Assembly: GCA_014529385.2 (NCBI GenBank)
Contig: CM043968.1
Location: 10,365,648-10,429,647, forward strand
Direction of reading: 5' to 3'
Source: Adiantum capillus-veneris
Lineage: Eukaryota > Streptophyta > Polypodiopsida > Polypodiales > Pteridaceae
DNA length: 64,000 bases
Positions 36,056-49,929 of the stretch are shown in pieces. Every line of letters starts with the position of its first letter. Position 1 is the stretch's first letter. The notes beneath the pieces were generated by a model that had not been told where the DNA came from, did not search any database, and saw nothing but the letters and a program-made list of their open reading frames with translations. The position numbers and the translations under genes were made by a program.

Positions 36056-37257
36056 GACTCCATTTGGTCACAAAGGGCTTATAGGACACATGTCGGATAC
36101 CTAGGCCTATTGCCCCAAAAGTGTGCTCAATTCCTATTGGATGACCCTTGAAGTGGACCAATGAGAATTAGGCTAGAGTAAATTTAGTATAATTAGTTTT
36201 AAAACACTTAATAAAAAGAACCAATGATAATTAAGTCTCCTGGATGATTATTGGACAGCCCATGAAGGGGTCCAATAGGAATTAAGAAGCCCAATGGGCT
36301 ACTTAATTCCTATTGGCCAGAGGGGGCAAAGGTCCAATAGGGGATTTAACTCAATTAAATCAATTAGTTTAATTGATTAAGCTCTCGCAAAAAGGGAAAG
36401 AGGGACACATGTCAGAAGGCTCTCAATTATACCTCTAATTTCCTATTGGCTAAGCTTTGGGGGGTCCAATCAAGAGCCAACAGGAGGAAATAGCAAGAGG
36501 GGTCGACCAAGAGAGAGAAAGGACTGATTTTTGTCTTGCATTAACACACACACACTCACACTTTACCATGTGTGAAGCAAGAAAAGTCTATCTCCTCCCA
36601 AGCTTTAATGGAGAGCTCATCATCTACTCCAAGCTTGTGAGATAGAAAGCTTACATCAACACACTCTTGGACTATGGAGGCAAATCCAACAAAGAGCCAA
36701 GCTCCAATGCATGCTCATCTCCTCTACCATGCTAATTACTAAGCTAAGCTATGCTAATAAGAGTGATTATGTGAGGAGAAATACTTATTTATCGTAGTAC
36801 TACTCCTTTTTCCTCTCAATCTACTCTCATACCCTGCTAGCTCTCACCATCTCTCATGGTGTGGAAGGTCTTGGGTCTGAGACCGTGAGGGAATTGATGT
36901 TGTGTTTAATAAGTGTTTTGCTAGGTGCATGAAGTTTCCATCTTCATTGCACTAGCTAGTCTTGAAGGAACACAAAGAATTGTATTGTACAATGTCTCTC
37001 TTGATGGGAGAACCCATAATACAAAGCCTTTTGGAGGGGGGACCGGCTCCATTCCGGTCCTCAACTGTTGTCAATAGCTTAATTTCTCTCTCTTTTGAAA
37101 GTATTGTTCATGCTATCTAACTAGGTGTTATCCTTTTTGTTGCTCTCTCCACCCAAGCACTCTTGTTATTCTCATTAGGAAACTCTTCTAATGAAATGCT
37201 CACTATGTTCATGATATTTTCCGCTACACACAAGTTATTAGGCCATTAAATGTTACA
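35635..37257 (+). repeat. 5' LTR of the nested Ty3/gypsy element
   Basis: 1,623 bp from TATCATAATAATC (family consensus TGTCATAATAAT, so one G-to-A change at the end) to AAATGTTACA. It contains (CA)n at 36,019-36,052 and an array of ten CCAAT/ATTGG boxes at 36,136-36,470. It retains about 110 bp (35,680-35,785) that the 3' LTR has lost. Confidence 0.93.
36136..36470 (+). promoter_or_regulatory. CCAAT/ATTGG box array in the LTR U3
   Basis: Ten CCAAT or ATTGG pentamers in 335 bp. ATTGG occurs at 36,136, 36,249, 36,312 and 36,445. CCAAT occurs at 36,158, 36,221, 36,272, 36,291, 36,334 and 36,466. Four times an ATTGG is followed by a CCAAT whose start lies 21-23 bases downstream. CCAAT is the binding core of NF-Y. 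The spacing is about two helical turns. The same pairs occur in the LTR at 53.3-54.9 kb. Confidence 0.6.
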
Positions 37258-37258
37258 T

Positions 37259-37270
37259 TGGTATCAGAGC
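37259..37270 (+). promoter_or_regulatory. Primer-binding site, initiator tRNA-Met
   Basis: TGGTATCAGAGC is the standard complement of the 3' end of plant initiator tRNA-Met used by Ty3/gypsy elements. It sits one base after the LTR end. Confidence 0.95.
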
Positions 37271-37674
37271 ACAAAGTTTCTCTTTTCTTGCTCAAGAAGG
37301 GAGGTCCTCAAGCTAGCTATAAATGGTTGGTATTATTAAATGCATGTGAGTAAGTAGAATAGGGATTTTTCAGCTTTGCAGTGCGCCTACCTTTGTGCAG
37401 TTAACGGGGCATCACCGTCGAGAGCTATGGTCTTAATAGTGGAGTCCTATGGGGCTTGCCTACGGCTTAACCACTATTGAGCTATTAGAATCTTGACAGG
37501 ACCCGATGCTATCTTGGTGTTGAACGACCCTCTCTTCTATTCCTTGCAATTAATGGTATTCGAGCCACGGGTACAGTAGCTTGAGTGCTTTTTCTAAAGG
37601 GGTAAAGAGGAGTAGCAACTAGGGCTTGAAGTGCCAAAGTACACCTAAAAAGTTTACACCTAAAAGTTGTTAGG

Positions 37675-40600
37675 ATGGCTGACAATAATAAAGAGAGTGA
37701 AATTAATGTTGATAACTTTGATTTTGCTAATGAGCAAGCTACTCATGATGCCCCGATGCTTGTTAACTATCTTGTTTCTAGGCTTCAACAAGCCATGGGC
37801 AATCCATCTCTCCAAAGTGAAGTGCAACGGTAGCTCCGTGCTCACGGGATTCTCCAAGATCATCACCATGACGAGAGAACACCTAGGAAGCCTCCTTGTG
37901 AGACTCCCAAAACAGGTCTCTCTCCGATTCGAGAAGAAGAAGAGAATCCATACGAAGGGCTCAAGAATTTACTTCTTGATGATGCATCTCCTTCCCAAAG
38001 GAGAACTCAAGAGCCTCCATCAAAGGAACGAGAAAGAAGTGAGTCTCCCGCCACCTCGGCGGAGATGGCTCCACAAAGACGGCGGGCTAAACGCTCTCCA
38101 TCACCACCAAAGCGGAGAAGACCATCGCACTCTTCTCCACATCATAATTCAAAGAGGGATGATAAAAAGCAAGAGAAGAAAAAGGCGAGAAAGAGGACAC
38201 CCTCTTCTCCATCTTCTTCATCCTCTTCCTCTTATGAAAGTGATGGTGAAGACAACGAAGATCAAGGCAAGAAAAAGGTGAGAAAGAGGTCACCCTCTTC
38301 TCCATCTTCCTCAAATTCTTCACCTTCTAAAGAAAGTGATGATGCAACCTTTAAACCATCAAAAAGAAGAGGCCATAGGAAATCCTATGCTGCGTGGAAG
38401 AGGTCGTCCAAACTCAAGAAGTTCAAAGAGGGACGGAAGAGTATCTCTTTCTTTACCTATGATGGCACCTTTGGTGCTACGGACAAAGTCTTGGCCTTTA
38501 TCCAACAATTTGATGCGACGTTCGGAGATGAGGGCTTCACGGAGTCCTCTAAGCTACGCCATGTAGCTATGCACTTTCAAAAGTCTGCCAGGCAATGGTG
38601 GTCTAGCCTACGAGCCAACGGTGAAGCCCCACGAACATGGAAAGCTTTGAAAGCTTCCATTATGAAGTAGTTTTTGGCCACCGATGCCAAAGACAAAGTA
38701 CTCACCGAGTATTGAACCTTGAAGCTCTCTCCCTATGAATCCATCCACAAATATGTAGACACGTTTTGGGACCTACAACTCAAAGCCACTGTCTTCAAAA
38801 AGTTGGATTTTGGAGAGCAAAAGCAAAAATTTTGTGTGGGCTTAACCGAAGAAATGGTGGAGTTTGTTAACTCCCAAAGGCCACGCACCATATCGGCAGT
38901 AATACACCATACTATGGTGGCCTCTCGAATCAATTTCCAAACGGGGGCTAAAAGAAATAATAAGCCCACGGAAAACAAGGGTTCCAATGAGCCTAAGGGG
39001 AAGGACAATGTCCAAAAGTCTCATAAGGGCAACTCCAACAAAGCTAAAGAGAAGGGAGTTTACAAAGGTAAAAACAAACTCTCTCCTGAAGAGCTTGAGC
39101 GTTATCGCAAGGATAACCGATGTTTCAAGTGCGGCGAACAAGGGCATGCATACCGCGCTTGTCCCCAAAAGAACACCCGCCATGATCCTCCTAGAGCTAC
39201 CTTGGTCAAAATTCATGAGGAGGAAATTCACCACAAAGGATCTCCTTTATGCCATGATTGGGGAAAGGTAAGAGAACATGATGCTTTTATTCTCTTTGAC
39301 CCTGGTTCTACTCACAATTGTATATCTATAGAGTTGGCCACCAAGCTAGGCATAAAAGCCTACGAGATGGGAGATGTTCTACCCGCAGACAGTGCTTTCA
39401 AGGGGCAAGAAGCTTCAGTCACTCCCTTAATCGGTAAATTGAGGCTCCATGTCCAAAGCTATGTGGACAAAGAGGACTTCTTTATCTCTCCTCTCAAGCA
39501 TGAGGATGTAATCCTAGGGGCACCATGGTTTGACTGCCTGGCTGCCAATGTTAAATTCCCTGAAAGGAGAATCTCCTTTAAGTTCAGGGAAAAAGATATA
39601 TATATAGATGCTAAGGAAATGGGTAACACTATACCCATTCTACATACACCAGCTTTCAACAAGTCAATAAAGAGCTCTATTTCCGTGTACATGATTTTTG
39701 TTAAAGATTCTCAAAATGAACCTAATGCTTTAGCAAAAGAAAATAAAAGCAACCAAAAGGAATTAGAGTTATCCAATTTTCTCAAGGGGTTTCAAGATGT
39801 CTTTATTGATGGCATCCCTTGTGAGCTACCTCCTAAATGAGGTAATGATGACCATGCAAATGAACTTCTTCCAGGAAGTTCACCGCCTAACAAACCTCCT
39901 TATAGAGTTTCTCAAGCTCAACAAGAGGAGATTATGCGGCAAGTGCATGAGTTAGTTGATAAGGGCATGGTTAGGCCTAGCTCATCTCCATTTTTCTCAC
40001 CTGTGCTATTAGTGCAAAAGAAAGACGGCACATATTGTATGTGTGTCAACTATAGAGCACTAAATAGGATCACTATCAAGAATAGGTTTCCTGTTCCACG
40101 GGTAGAAGACCTATTTGATAAGCTACAAGGATCGACCTACTTCAGTAGGATTGACCTAAAAAGTGGCTATCATCAAATAAGGATAGTTGATCAAGACATT
40201 GTAAAGACCGCATTTCGTACCACGTTTGGTCTTTACGAATATATTGTTATGCCTTTTGGCTTGACCAATGCACCAGCCACATTCAACCACTTGATGGAGA
40301 AGTTGTTCAGGCCTCACCGAACCTTCACTGGAGTGTTCTTTGATGATATTATCATCTACTCTAATTCATTAGACGAACACAAGCAACACCTCCAGGTAAT
40401 ATTTCAAGTTTTGAGAGAGAATAAACTTTATGTTAATCAAAAGAAAAGTGAATTTTTCTTGCAAGAGATTCAGTATTTAGGTCACGTTATCTCTCAAGAT
40501 GGCATCCAAATGGATCCATCCAAGTTAGAGGTAATAAAAGGATGGCCTAAACCAAGGAATCTTCATGAACTAAGAAGCTTTATAGGTATGTGTGCATACT

Positions 40601-42615
40601 ATAGACGCTTCATAGAAAAGTTCTCACAAATTGCGGGACCATTACATGACCTAACAAAGAAAAGCGTTAGGTATACATGGTTTGCTAAGGAGAACAATGC
40701 TTTCGAAAAGCTTAAAGAAAAGCTTATCTCTGAACCTATGCTTACACTACCGGATCTCTCAAAGCCATTTGAGGTCCAATGTGATGCTTGTGGTGATTTC
40801 CTTCGAGCTGTTTTGCTTCAAGAAGGGCACGCGATAGGCTATGAGAGTCAAAGGCTCGACCCTGTTGAGCAAGCTCTAGGCATATATGAAAAGGAACTCC
40901 TTGCTGTTCTACATGCCTTAGACTCATGGAAGCACTATTTATTGGGGACTCCTTTCATTTTGCGAACGGATCACCAAAGTCTTAAGTACTTCATGACGCA
41001 GACCAAGCTCTCCGACAAACAAATGAGGTGGGCAAATTTCCTTTCGCAATTTCATTTTCATATTGCTCACATTGCTGGCAAGCATAATCAAGTAGCCGAC
41101 GCACTTTCAAGACGGCCGTGAGTGAATGCGGTTTCCATAGAACCTCACAATGATCTATCTTCAATGATAGATGAGTATGCTATTGATCCCGATTTTAGAG
41201 ATGTGATTTCAGCCTTTGCATTAGGGAAGAAAGAAGAACCATTCACTTTACAAGATGGTTATCTTCTCTATGGCAATAGACTATGCGTTACTAACTCACT
41301 CCGTGAGAAAGTAATGTATGAATCTCATGCTCCTCCTTATGCGGGGCATAGAGGGATTCACTCTACCTTAAAGGGAATTGAAACATATTTCTATTGGCCT
41401 ACCATGAAAGTGAACATACAAGAGTATGTTTCTAAATGTGTGGTATGCCAAAAGATAAAATTTGATAGAGGGAAGCAACCTGGATTGCTTCAACCCTTGC
41501 CAATCCCTAATTCACCATGGGAGAGCATATCCATGGATTTTATCTTTGGATTGCCTAAGTCTATCCATGGGAATACGGGAATATGGAAGATAGTAGACAG
41601 GTTTAGTAAACAAGCTCATTTTATACCTGTCAAAAAGACTATCAAAGCCCATCAAATGGCAACCCTCTTCATTTCACAAATTTTCAAGTACCATGGCTTG
41701 CCATTGTCTATAGTGTCGGATAGAGATCGTAGAATGACTAGTAACTTCTGGAAGGGTCTCTTTGAGAATTTAGGGACAAGGCTAAACTTCTCTTCGGCCT
41801 ATCATCCACAAACGGATGGCCAAAGTGAAATAGATAACCTAACAATTCTTGATCTACTAAAAGCCTATGTAACGGAAGTAGATCAAAGATCCCAATGGGA
41901 GAAGTACTTACCCTTAGTGGAGTATGCTTAGAATAACATTGTACATACTTCCACGGGAAAAGCACCTTTCGAGGTAATTGAGAGAAGATCAAAAAGTCCC
42001 TTGCTACTTAAGGTACATGGGAAGATCTTCATTGCAGATGAGTATAGCTGAGACCTACAAGAATCTTTTCAAAAGATTAAAGATGTTATCTCTATCTCAC
42101 AGCAAAGGCAAAAGGCTACTACTGACAAGCACAGAAGAGCCCAAGCCTTTAAAGAAAATGATTGGGTCTTGTTAAAGTTTCCCAAGGCTCGATTAAGGCA
42201 CACGACGGGCAAGAATCCTACGAGACACCAAAAGTACTATGCTAAACTAGCAAAAAGGTACTATGGTCCCTTTTAGATTCTTAGGCCAATCAATGCAATG
42301 GCTTATCAAATCAAGTTTCCCAAACACTAGCTCATACACAATGCTTTCCATGTGAGCCTATTAAAGCCTTACAAAGGAGAGCCACCTCAAGAACCAACTA
42401 TTGAAGACCCACCGGAGATCGAGGACCAAGAGGAGGTGCTTTAACCCGAGTCCATTCTCCGACATGAAGACAAAGTATTAAGAGGCAGTAAGACTATCCG
42501 AAGGTATCTTATTAAGTTTAAAAACTATCCTTTTGAATATGCTAGATGGATGCAAGGCATACAGTTAAAGGATAGCCTAAACCTTGTCAATGCTTACAAT
42601 GCTTCCCTAGAGTAG
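37675..42615 (+). pseudogene. Ty3/gypsy gag-pol with chromodomain-like tail, ten nonsense codons, no frameshift
   Basis: ATG at 37,675 (MADNNKESEINVDNFD), same start as the second copy at 55,336. Order: N-terminal region; SR-like Arg/Ser/Lys-rich stretch (about 38,065-38,420); capsid-like domain (ATDKVLAFIQQFD, then RQWWSSLRANG); CCHC knuckle CFKCGEQGHAYRAC (39,123); protease motif FDPGSTHN (39,296); RT with [15 protein letters not shown] and FFDDIIIYS (40,340); RNase H with DACGDF, KELLAVLHALD and RTDHQSL; integrase with HHCC (YAGHRGIHST, then CVVCQ) and the DDE residues in MDFIF, SDRD and GQSEID; chromodomain-like tail (RRYLIKFKNYPF ... ARW). Stops: TAG 37,831, TAG 38,668, TGA 38,713, TGA 39,838, TGA 41,119, TAG 41,929, TGA 42,049, TAG 42,274, TAG 42,328, TAA 42,442. 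Most are one C-to-T (or G-to-A) step from Gln, Arg or Trp. No indel breaks the frame. Confidence 0.95.
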
Positions 42616-42974
42616 GCAAATGTACAAATGTATAAATGAACAAAGTTTCTTTTTGTCTTATAAGACTCTCTTTTTGTTCATTTGTGCACAAATGTTAAGA
42701 AGTATGCATGCTTAGGATCAAGTTTGTGGAGACGACGTCTCCCGAACACCAGGTAGAGCTTGTCACTCTACTATGGAAGATTGATAGGACTAATGTGCAG
42801 ACATGCTTGCAGCAGCCTCAGGCTCTCAAGCGCCAAATGGACTGGTCATCCATTGTGGAATGATGTCGTAGGGTAACATAGGGATCCTCTACCCGCTAAG
42901 AAAAGGACTCATGAATATGCTTTATCTTCTCTACACCATAGTCGAGGACGACTATGATTTCAAGAGAGAGGTAA
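42616..42974 (+). other. 3' untranslated region and polypurine tract
   Basis: Noncoding, well conserved among the copies at 51.5-51.9 and 52.9-53.3 kb, ending in the purine run CAAGAGAGAGGTAA just before the 3' LTR. It includes the near-repeat ATAGTCGAGGACGACTAT, which can fold on itself. Confidence 0.8.
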
Positions 42975-44494
42975 TGTCATAATAATCAATGTCTAATTCT
43001 CCTAAATGGAGGGAAAATAGGGATCCAAAGGGTGGTCATCTGTAGAAGAGCTATGTACATGAGATGTGCTCCAAAGACCTAGGGTGCAGCACATTAAGAC
43101 TTCCAAAATGCTAAGGTTCCAAAATTCAAATGGTAAGTCCAAAGGGTTGAAGCTTAGGAAAATTGGATGGTTGGTGTGTGTGTGTCAAAGTCAATGCATG
43201 TTCCTAATCATGAGGGGGCGAGCCCTAAAGGTAGGAGGATGAGAGAGAAAGTTGGAAACACACACACACACACACACACACAAGACTCCATTTGGTCACA
43301 AAGGGCATATAGGACACATGTCAGATGCCTAGGCCTATTGCCCCAAAAGTGTGCTCAATTCCTATTGGATGACCCTTGAAGTGGACCAATGAGAATTAGG
43401 CTAGAGTAAATTTAGTCTAATTAATTTTAAAACACTTAATAAAAAGAACCAATGATAATTAAGTCTTCTGGATGATTATTGGACAGCCCATGAAGGGGTT
43501 CAATAGGAATTAAGCAGCCCAATGGGCTACTTAATTCCTATTGGCCAGAGGGGGAAAAGGTCCAATAGGGGATTTAACTCAATTAAATCAATTAGTTTAA
43601 TTGATTAAGATCTCTCAAAAAGGTAAAGAGGGACACATGTCAAAAGGATCTCAATTATACCTCTAATTTCCTATTGGCTAAGCTTTGGGGGGTCCAATCA
43701 AGAGCCAGCAGGAGGAAATAGCAAGAGGGGTCGACCAAGAGAGAGAAAGGGCTGATTTTTGTCTTGCATTAACACACACACACACACTCACACTTTACCA
43801 TGTGTGAAGCAAGAAAAGTCTATCTCCTCCCAAGCTTTAATGGAGAGCTCATCATCTACTCCAAGCTTGTGAGATAGAAAGCCTACATCAACACACTCTT
43901 GGACTATGGATGCAAATCCAACCAAGAGCCAAGCTCCAATGCATGCTCATCTCCTCTACCATGCTAATTACTAAGCTAATCTATGCTAATAAGAGTGATT
44001 ATGTGAGGATAAATACTTCTTTCTCGCAGTACTACTCCTTTTTCCTCTCAATCTACTCTCATACCCTGCTAGTTCTCACCATCTCTCATGGTGTGGAAGG
44101 TCTTGGGTCTGAGACCGTGAGGGAATTGATGTTGTGTTTAATAAGTGTTTTGCTAGGTGCATGAATTTTCCATCTTCATTGCACTAGCTAGTCTTGAAGG
44201 AACACAAAGAATTGTATTATACAATGTCTCTCTTGATGGGAGAACCCATAATACAAAGCCTTTTGGAGGGGGGACCGGCTCCATGCAAATCCGGTCCTCA
44301 ACTGTTGTCAATAGCTTAATTTCTCTCTCTTTTGAAAGTATTGTTCATGCTATCTAACTAGGTGTTATCCTTTTTGTTGCTCTCTCCACCCAAGCACTCT
44401 TGTTATTCTCATTAGGAAACTCTTCTAATGAAATGCTCACTATGTTCATGCTATTTTCCGCTACACACAAGTTATTAGGCCATTAAATGTTATA
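42975..44494 (+). repeat. 3' LTR of the nested Ty3/gypsy element
   Basis: 1,520 bp from TGTCATAATAATC to AAATGTTATA (family end TGTTACA, one C-to-T). Otherwise close to the 5' LTR, with a shorter (CA)n at 43,258-43,281 and a deletion of about 110 bp near its start. Confidence 0.93.
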
Positions 44495-44992
44495 TTGAAT
44501 GGAGCCCCCAAGAGATAGTGCTTCCATGTGTCTAGGGCATGTAGAACAGTTAAAAGTTCGTTTTCATATATGCCCAAGATCCATTCATCGGCATTGAGCC
44601 TTTGGCTCTCGTATGCTATGGCATGCCTTTCTTGAATCACATTGGACCTCAAATGGCTTTGAGAGATCTGGAAGCATAAGGGCTGGTTGAGAGGTAATCT
44701 TCTCTTTGAGCTTGTCAAAAAGATTTTTCTCTTTAGCAGTCCATGAGTACTTAATGTTCTTCCTTGTTAAGCCATGCAATGGTCCTGCTATTTGAGAGAG
44801 TTTTGCTATGAAGTGTCTATAGTATGCACACATACCAATAAAGCTTATTAGCTCATGTAGATTCCTTGGATTAGGCCATGCTTTTGTTACCTTCAACTTT
44901 GATGGATTCATACATATACCATCTTGAGAGATAATGTGACATAAATATTGAATCTCTTGTAGGAAAAATTCACTTTTCCTCCATGTATGTTT
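44495..44992 (-). pseudogene. Ty3/gypsy RNase H and RT fragment, right half of the interrupted host element
   Basis: Minus-strand coding for KSEFFLQEIQYLCHIISQDG, then MCAYYRHFIAKLSQIAGPLH, then RNase H up to HYLLGAPF, where the nested element interrupts. Joining over the insertion continues the same domain in 35,634-35,177. Similarity ends abruptly at about 44,990 within RT, so the 5' half of this element is missing. Confidence 0.88.
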
Positions 44993-45059
44993 TTTTTTGT
45001 AGTTGTGGTCATCTTGATACAATTGTGCTCATTCATTGTATACATGTACAGTTTGTCGT

Positions 45060-45570
45060 TCATGTTTATGGTTTTGCATTCCGTTTACAATTATGATTAT
45101 GGTATGACAATCAGGTTATGGTTATGGTTTTTCAATTATGGTATGGCAATCATGTTATGGTTAGGGTATGGCAATTAGGTTATAGTTATGTTTTTGCAAT
45201 TATGGTATTGCAATCATGTTATGGTTATGGTATGGCAAGCAGGTTATGGTTATGGTTATGGTTATGGTTATGGTTATGGTTATGGTTATGGTTATGGTTA
45301 TGGTTATGCAAATATGGTTTGGCAATCAGGTTATGGTATGGCATGCAGGTTATGGTTATGGTTATGGTTATGGTTATGGTTATGGTTATGGTTTTGAAAA
45401 TATGGTTTGGCAATCAGGTTATGGTTATGGTTCTGCAATTATGGTATGGAAATCATGTTATAATTATGGTATGGTAAGCAAGTTATGGTTATGGTTTTGC
45501 AAATATGGTTTGGCAATCACGTTATGGTTATGGTATGGCAATCAAGTTATGGTTATGGTTTTGCAATTAT
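45060..45570. repeat. GGTTAT-based minisatellite
   Basis: Pure GGTTAT hexamer runs at about 45,242-45,307 (11 units) and 45,350-45,391 (7 units), embedded in a longer degenerate pattern that alternates ATGGTTTTGCAATTATGG-like and GGCAATCAGGTTATGG-like segments. Translation products such as YGYGYG and MVMVMV are by-products. It is not the plant telomere repeat TTTAGGG. Confidence 0.9.
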
Positions 45571-46019
45571 GTTCTGAATATCGTAACAGTTTTTAAACCA
45601 TGTAACATTTATGGTTTGAGAATCTTTTATTTGTTATGATTACGCTTTTCAAATCATGGTACAATTCTTGCTTGAAAATGTTCATAACGTTATACTTGCG
45701 GTTTTCAAGTGATGTTTTAGTTATGGTTAGAAAATCTTCATGTCGTTGTACCTATTGTTTGGGAGTCAACCTTATGGTTATGTTTTTGGAAACTTGTCAA
45801 GTTTAAGCTTTTGATTACGTGGTTTTGTTATGCTTACAACTTTGCTCATCTGTATTGAATGTACCTCTCACTCTTCAATGTCAAAATGTAGGTGGAGTGC
45901 GGCTGCTTTTGCACTCTTCCTTTGGGCAGATAGGGTTGGTTCCTGGTGCTACAGTACATGCAGCATTAGTTTCCAGCTCTCTCTATCCTTTTTTTTGCAG
46001 GTTTTGGAGTCCGTGCAAG
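45571..46019. other. Noncoding, decayed continuation of the minisatellite
   Basis: Scattered TTATGGTT words persist to about 45,790, then ordinary sequence without a supported gene. Confidence 0.4.
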
Positions 46020-46225
46020 TATCGGAATAGGCGCCGGTATATCCCTTGGAATAGGCATTGGTATGGTCTATGGAATACGTGTAAGTATGCACGTTGTTAT
46101 GTGCACTGGATTATGTTTTTTGATGCATATTACAACGCATATACCGATGCCTATTCCACTGTATATGCCACTGGTAATATATCGGTGTTTATACCGATGG
46201 CATGATATCGATGTTGATACCAACG
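46020..46225. repeat. Imperfect inverted repeats, hairpin-forming
   Basis: GGAATAGGCATTGGTAT (near 46,050) pairs with ATACCGATGCCTATTCC (near 46,141) at 16 of 17 positions across a loop of about 75 bases. Further ATCGGTGT/ATACCGATGGC words follow. No coding support. Confidence 0.6.
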
Positions 46226-48772
<2,547 letters not shown>

Positions 48773-48866
<94 letters not shown>

Positions 48867-48890
48867 CCCCCCCCCCCCCCCCCCCCCCCC
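48773..48890. repeat. (CT)n followed by C-run at the 3' border of ORF1-only copy 2
   Basis: CT tract 48,773-48,863 and then about 27 C. Copy 1 has a C33 and (CT)n on its other side, in the opposite order. Confidence 0.95.
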
Positions 48891-49478
48891 TAGCTCGTGA
48901 TGCCCACACTCTCCTTTATGTGGGTAGCAAACCACCCCACCACCCAGGGAGAGGTCTGCAAGCATACATCAATGTGGCACAACCAATGCAACTTTTTTTT
49001 TTTGCCCACTTGCATCCCAATTGGCTATTCAAAGGCATCAATCAACCACTAGGCATCAAATGGAGCATGTAGTGTTCAACCACAACCGCCATCAAAACTA
49101 ATTGGAGCCCACAAGGCACAACACACACACACACACACACACACAAGTGGTCGTCTTTCTACAGTCTGACTGACACTCAAATTTGGCCCTTTTTTTAGCA
49201 CCTCAATGATGCTCAAGCTCTGCCAGATGGTTAATCGAGCTCTTGTCTTTGCATCCCACCCCTTAGGCCGCCATGCAGTCCCCAATACCGCTTGCCGTCT
49301 ATTTTTCTTTGGCGTGCCATTATTCTTAGCTGGTTTGCCAAGCTTAGCTAAACACATTTGTTTTTTTTGTAATCCTCATCTCCACTGGCAAAGACCGGTT
49401 CACTTGCTCGTGTAATCCAACCTACAGATCTTAAGATTTACCTCTAACCTACAATTTTTTTAATTTTATTTTTTTACA

Positions 49479-49552
<74 letters not shown>

Positions 49553-49929
49553 TGATAAAACCTTCAAACTTTTACTCAATTTACCTCTATTGTTTCTCAT
49601 AAGTAGAATTGGCAAGTTTTTTTGACAAAAGTTTTTGAACACTGCTCTAACTGTTCATTTCACACCCACACTTCCCTCAGCTTGAATCACTTAATGAGTG
49701 TTGATGGCACTAATTTTTGGCCCCATTATCTACATAATACTCCCGCACACCCGCGTGCACACACACACACATCCCTCTCATGAACAAGAGCAAACAACCA
49801 ACAATATACCCTCTATCCTCCCCATGTTTGAGTTTCTTATAAGCCTCATTATGTGATCCATTTTGAAGTGCACTACACCCTGTATACAAGCACTTCCGTT
49901 AATATCACTCATTAAACATACATCGTAGT
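48891..49929. other. Noncoding with (CA)n and (AT)n tracts
   Basis: CA tract 49,121-49,144, AT tract of about 33 units at 49,482-49,548, and shorter CA near 49,760. No supported gene. Confidence 0.6.

Larger units (their letters stand above)
35635..44494 (+). mobile_element. Near-complete chromovirus-like Ty3/gypsy retrotransposon, 8.86 kb
   Basis: Order: 5' LTR (35,635-37,257), primer-binding site, gag-pol in one frame (37,675-42,615) with ten in-frame stops, polypurine tract (42,958-42,974), 3' LTR (42,975-44,494). TGAATGG occurs on both sides (35,628-35,634 and 44,496-44,502, one extra T before the latter), consistent with a target duplication. The host site is the RNase H gene of a related minus-strand element. 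Domain order Gag, protease, RT, RNase H, integrase, chromodomain-like tail places it in Ty3/gypsy, chromovirus branch. It cannot encode its own proteins in this state. Confidence 0.95.

Noticed and set aside
38087-38323. Antisense frames over the SR-like Gag region and other shadow frames of gag-pol
   Set aside because: Composition mirrors the Arg/Ser-rich sense strand; no independent evidence.
37675-42615. U-to-C RNA editing rescuing the TAG/TGA/TAA codons
   Set aside because: Such editing is known from organelles of hornworts and ferns, not nuclear retrotransposons. Deamination of a silenced element explains the stops more simply.
45242-45391. Telomere-like repeat
   Set aside because: GGTTAT differs from the plant telomere unit TTTAGGG and is internal and degenerate.
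45118-45596. Frames encoding MVMV and YGYG repeats
   Set aside because: By-products of the GGTTAT minisatellite, open in several frames because the hexamer has no stop codon.
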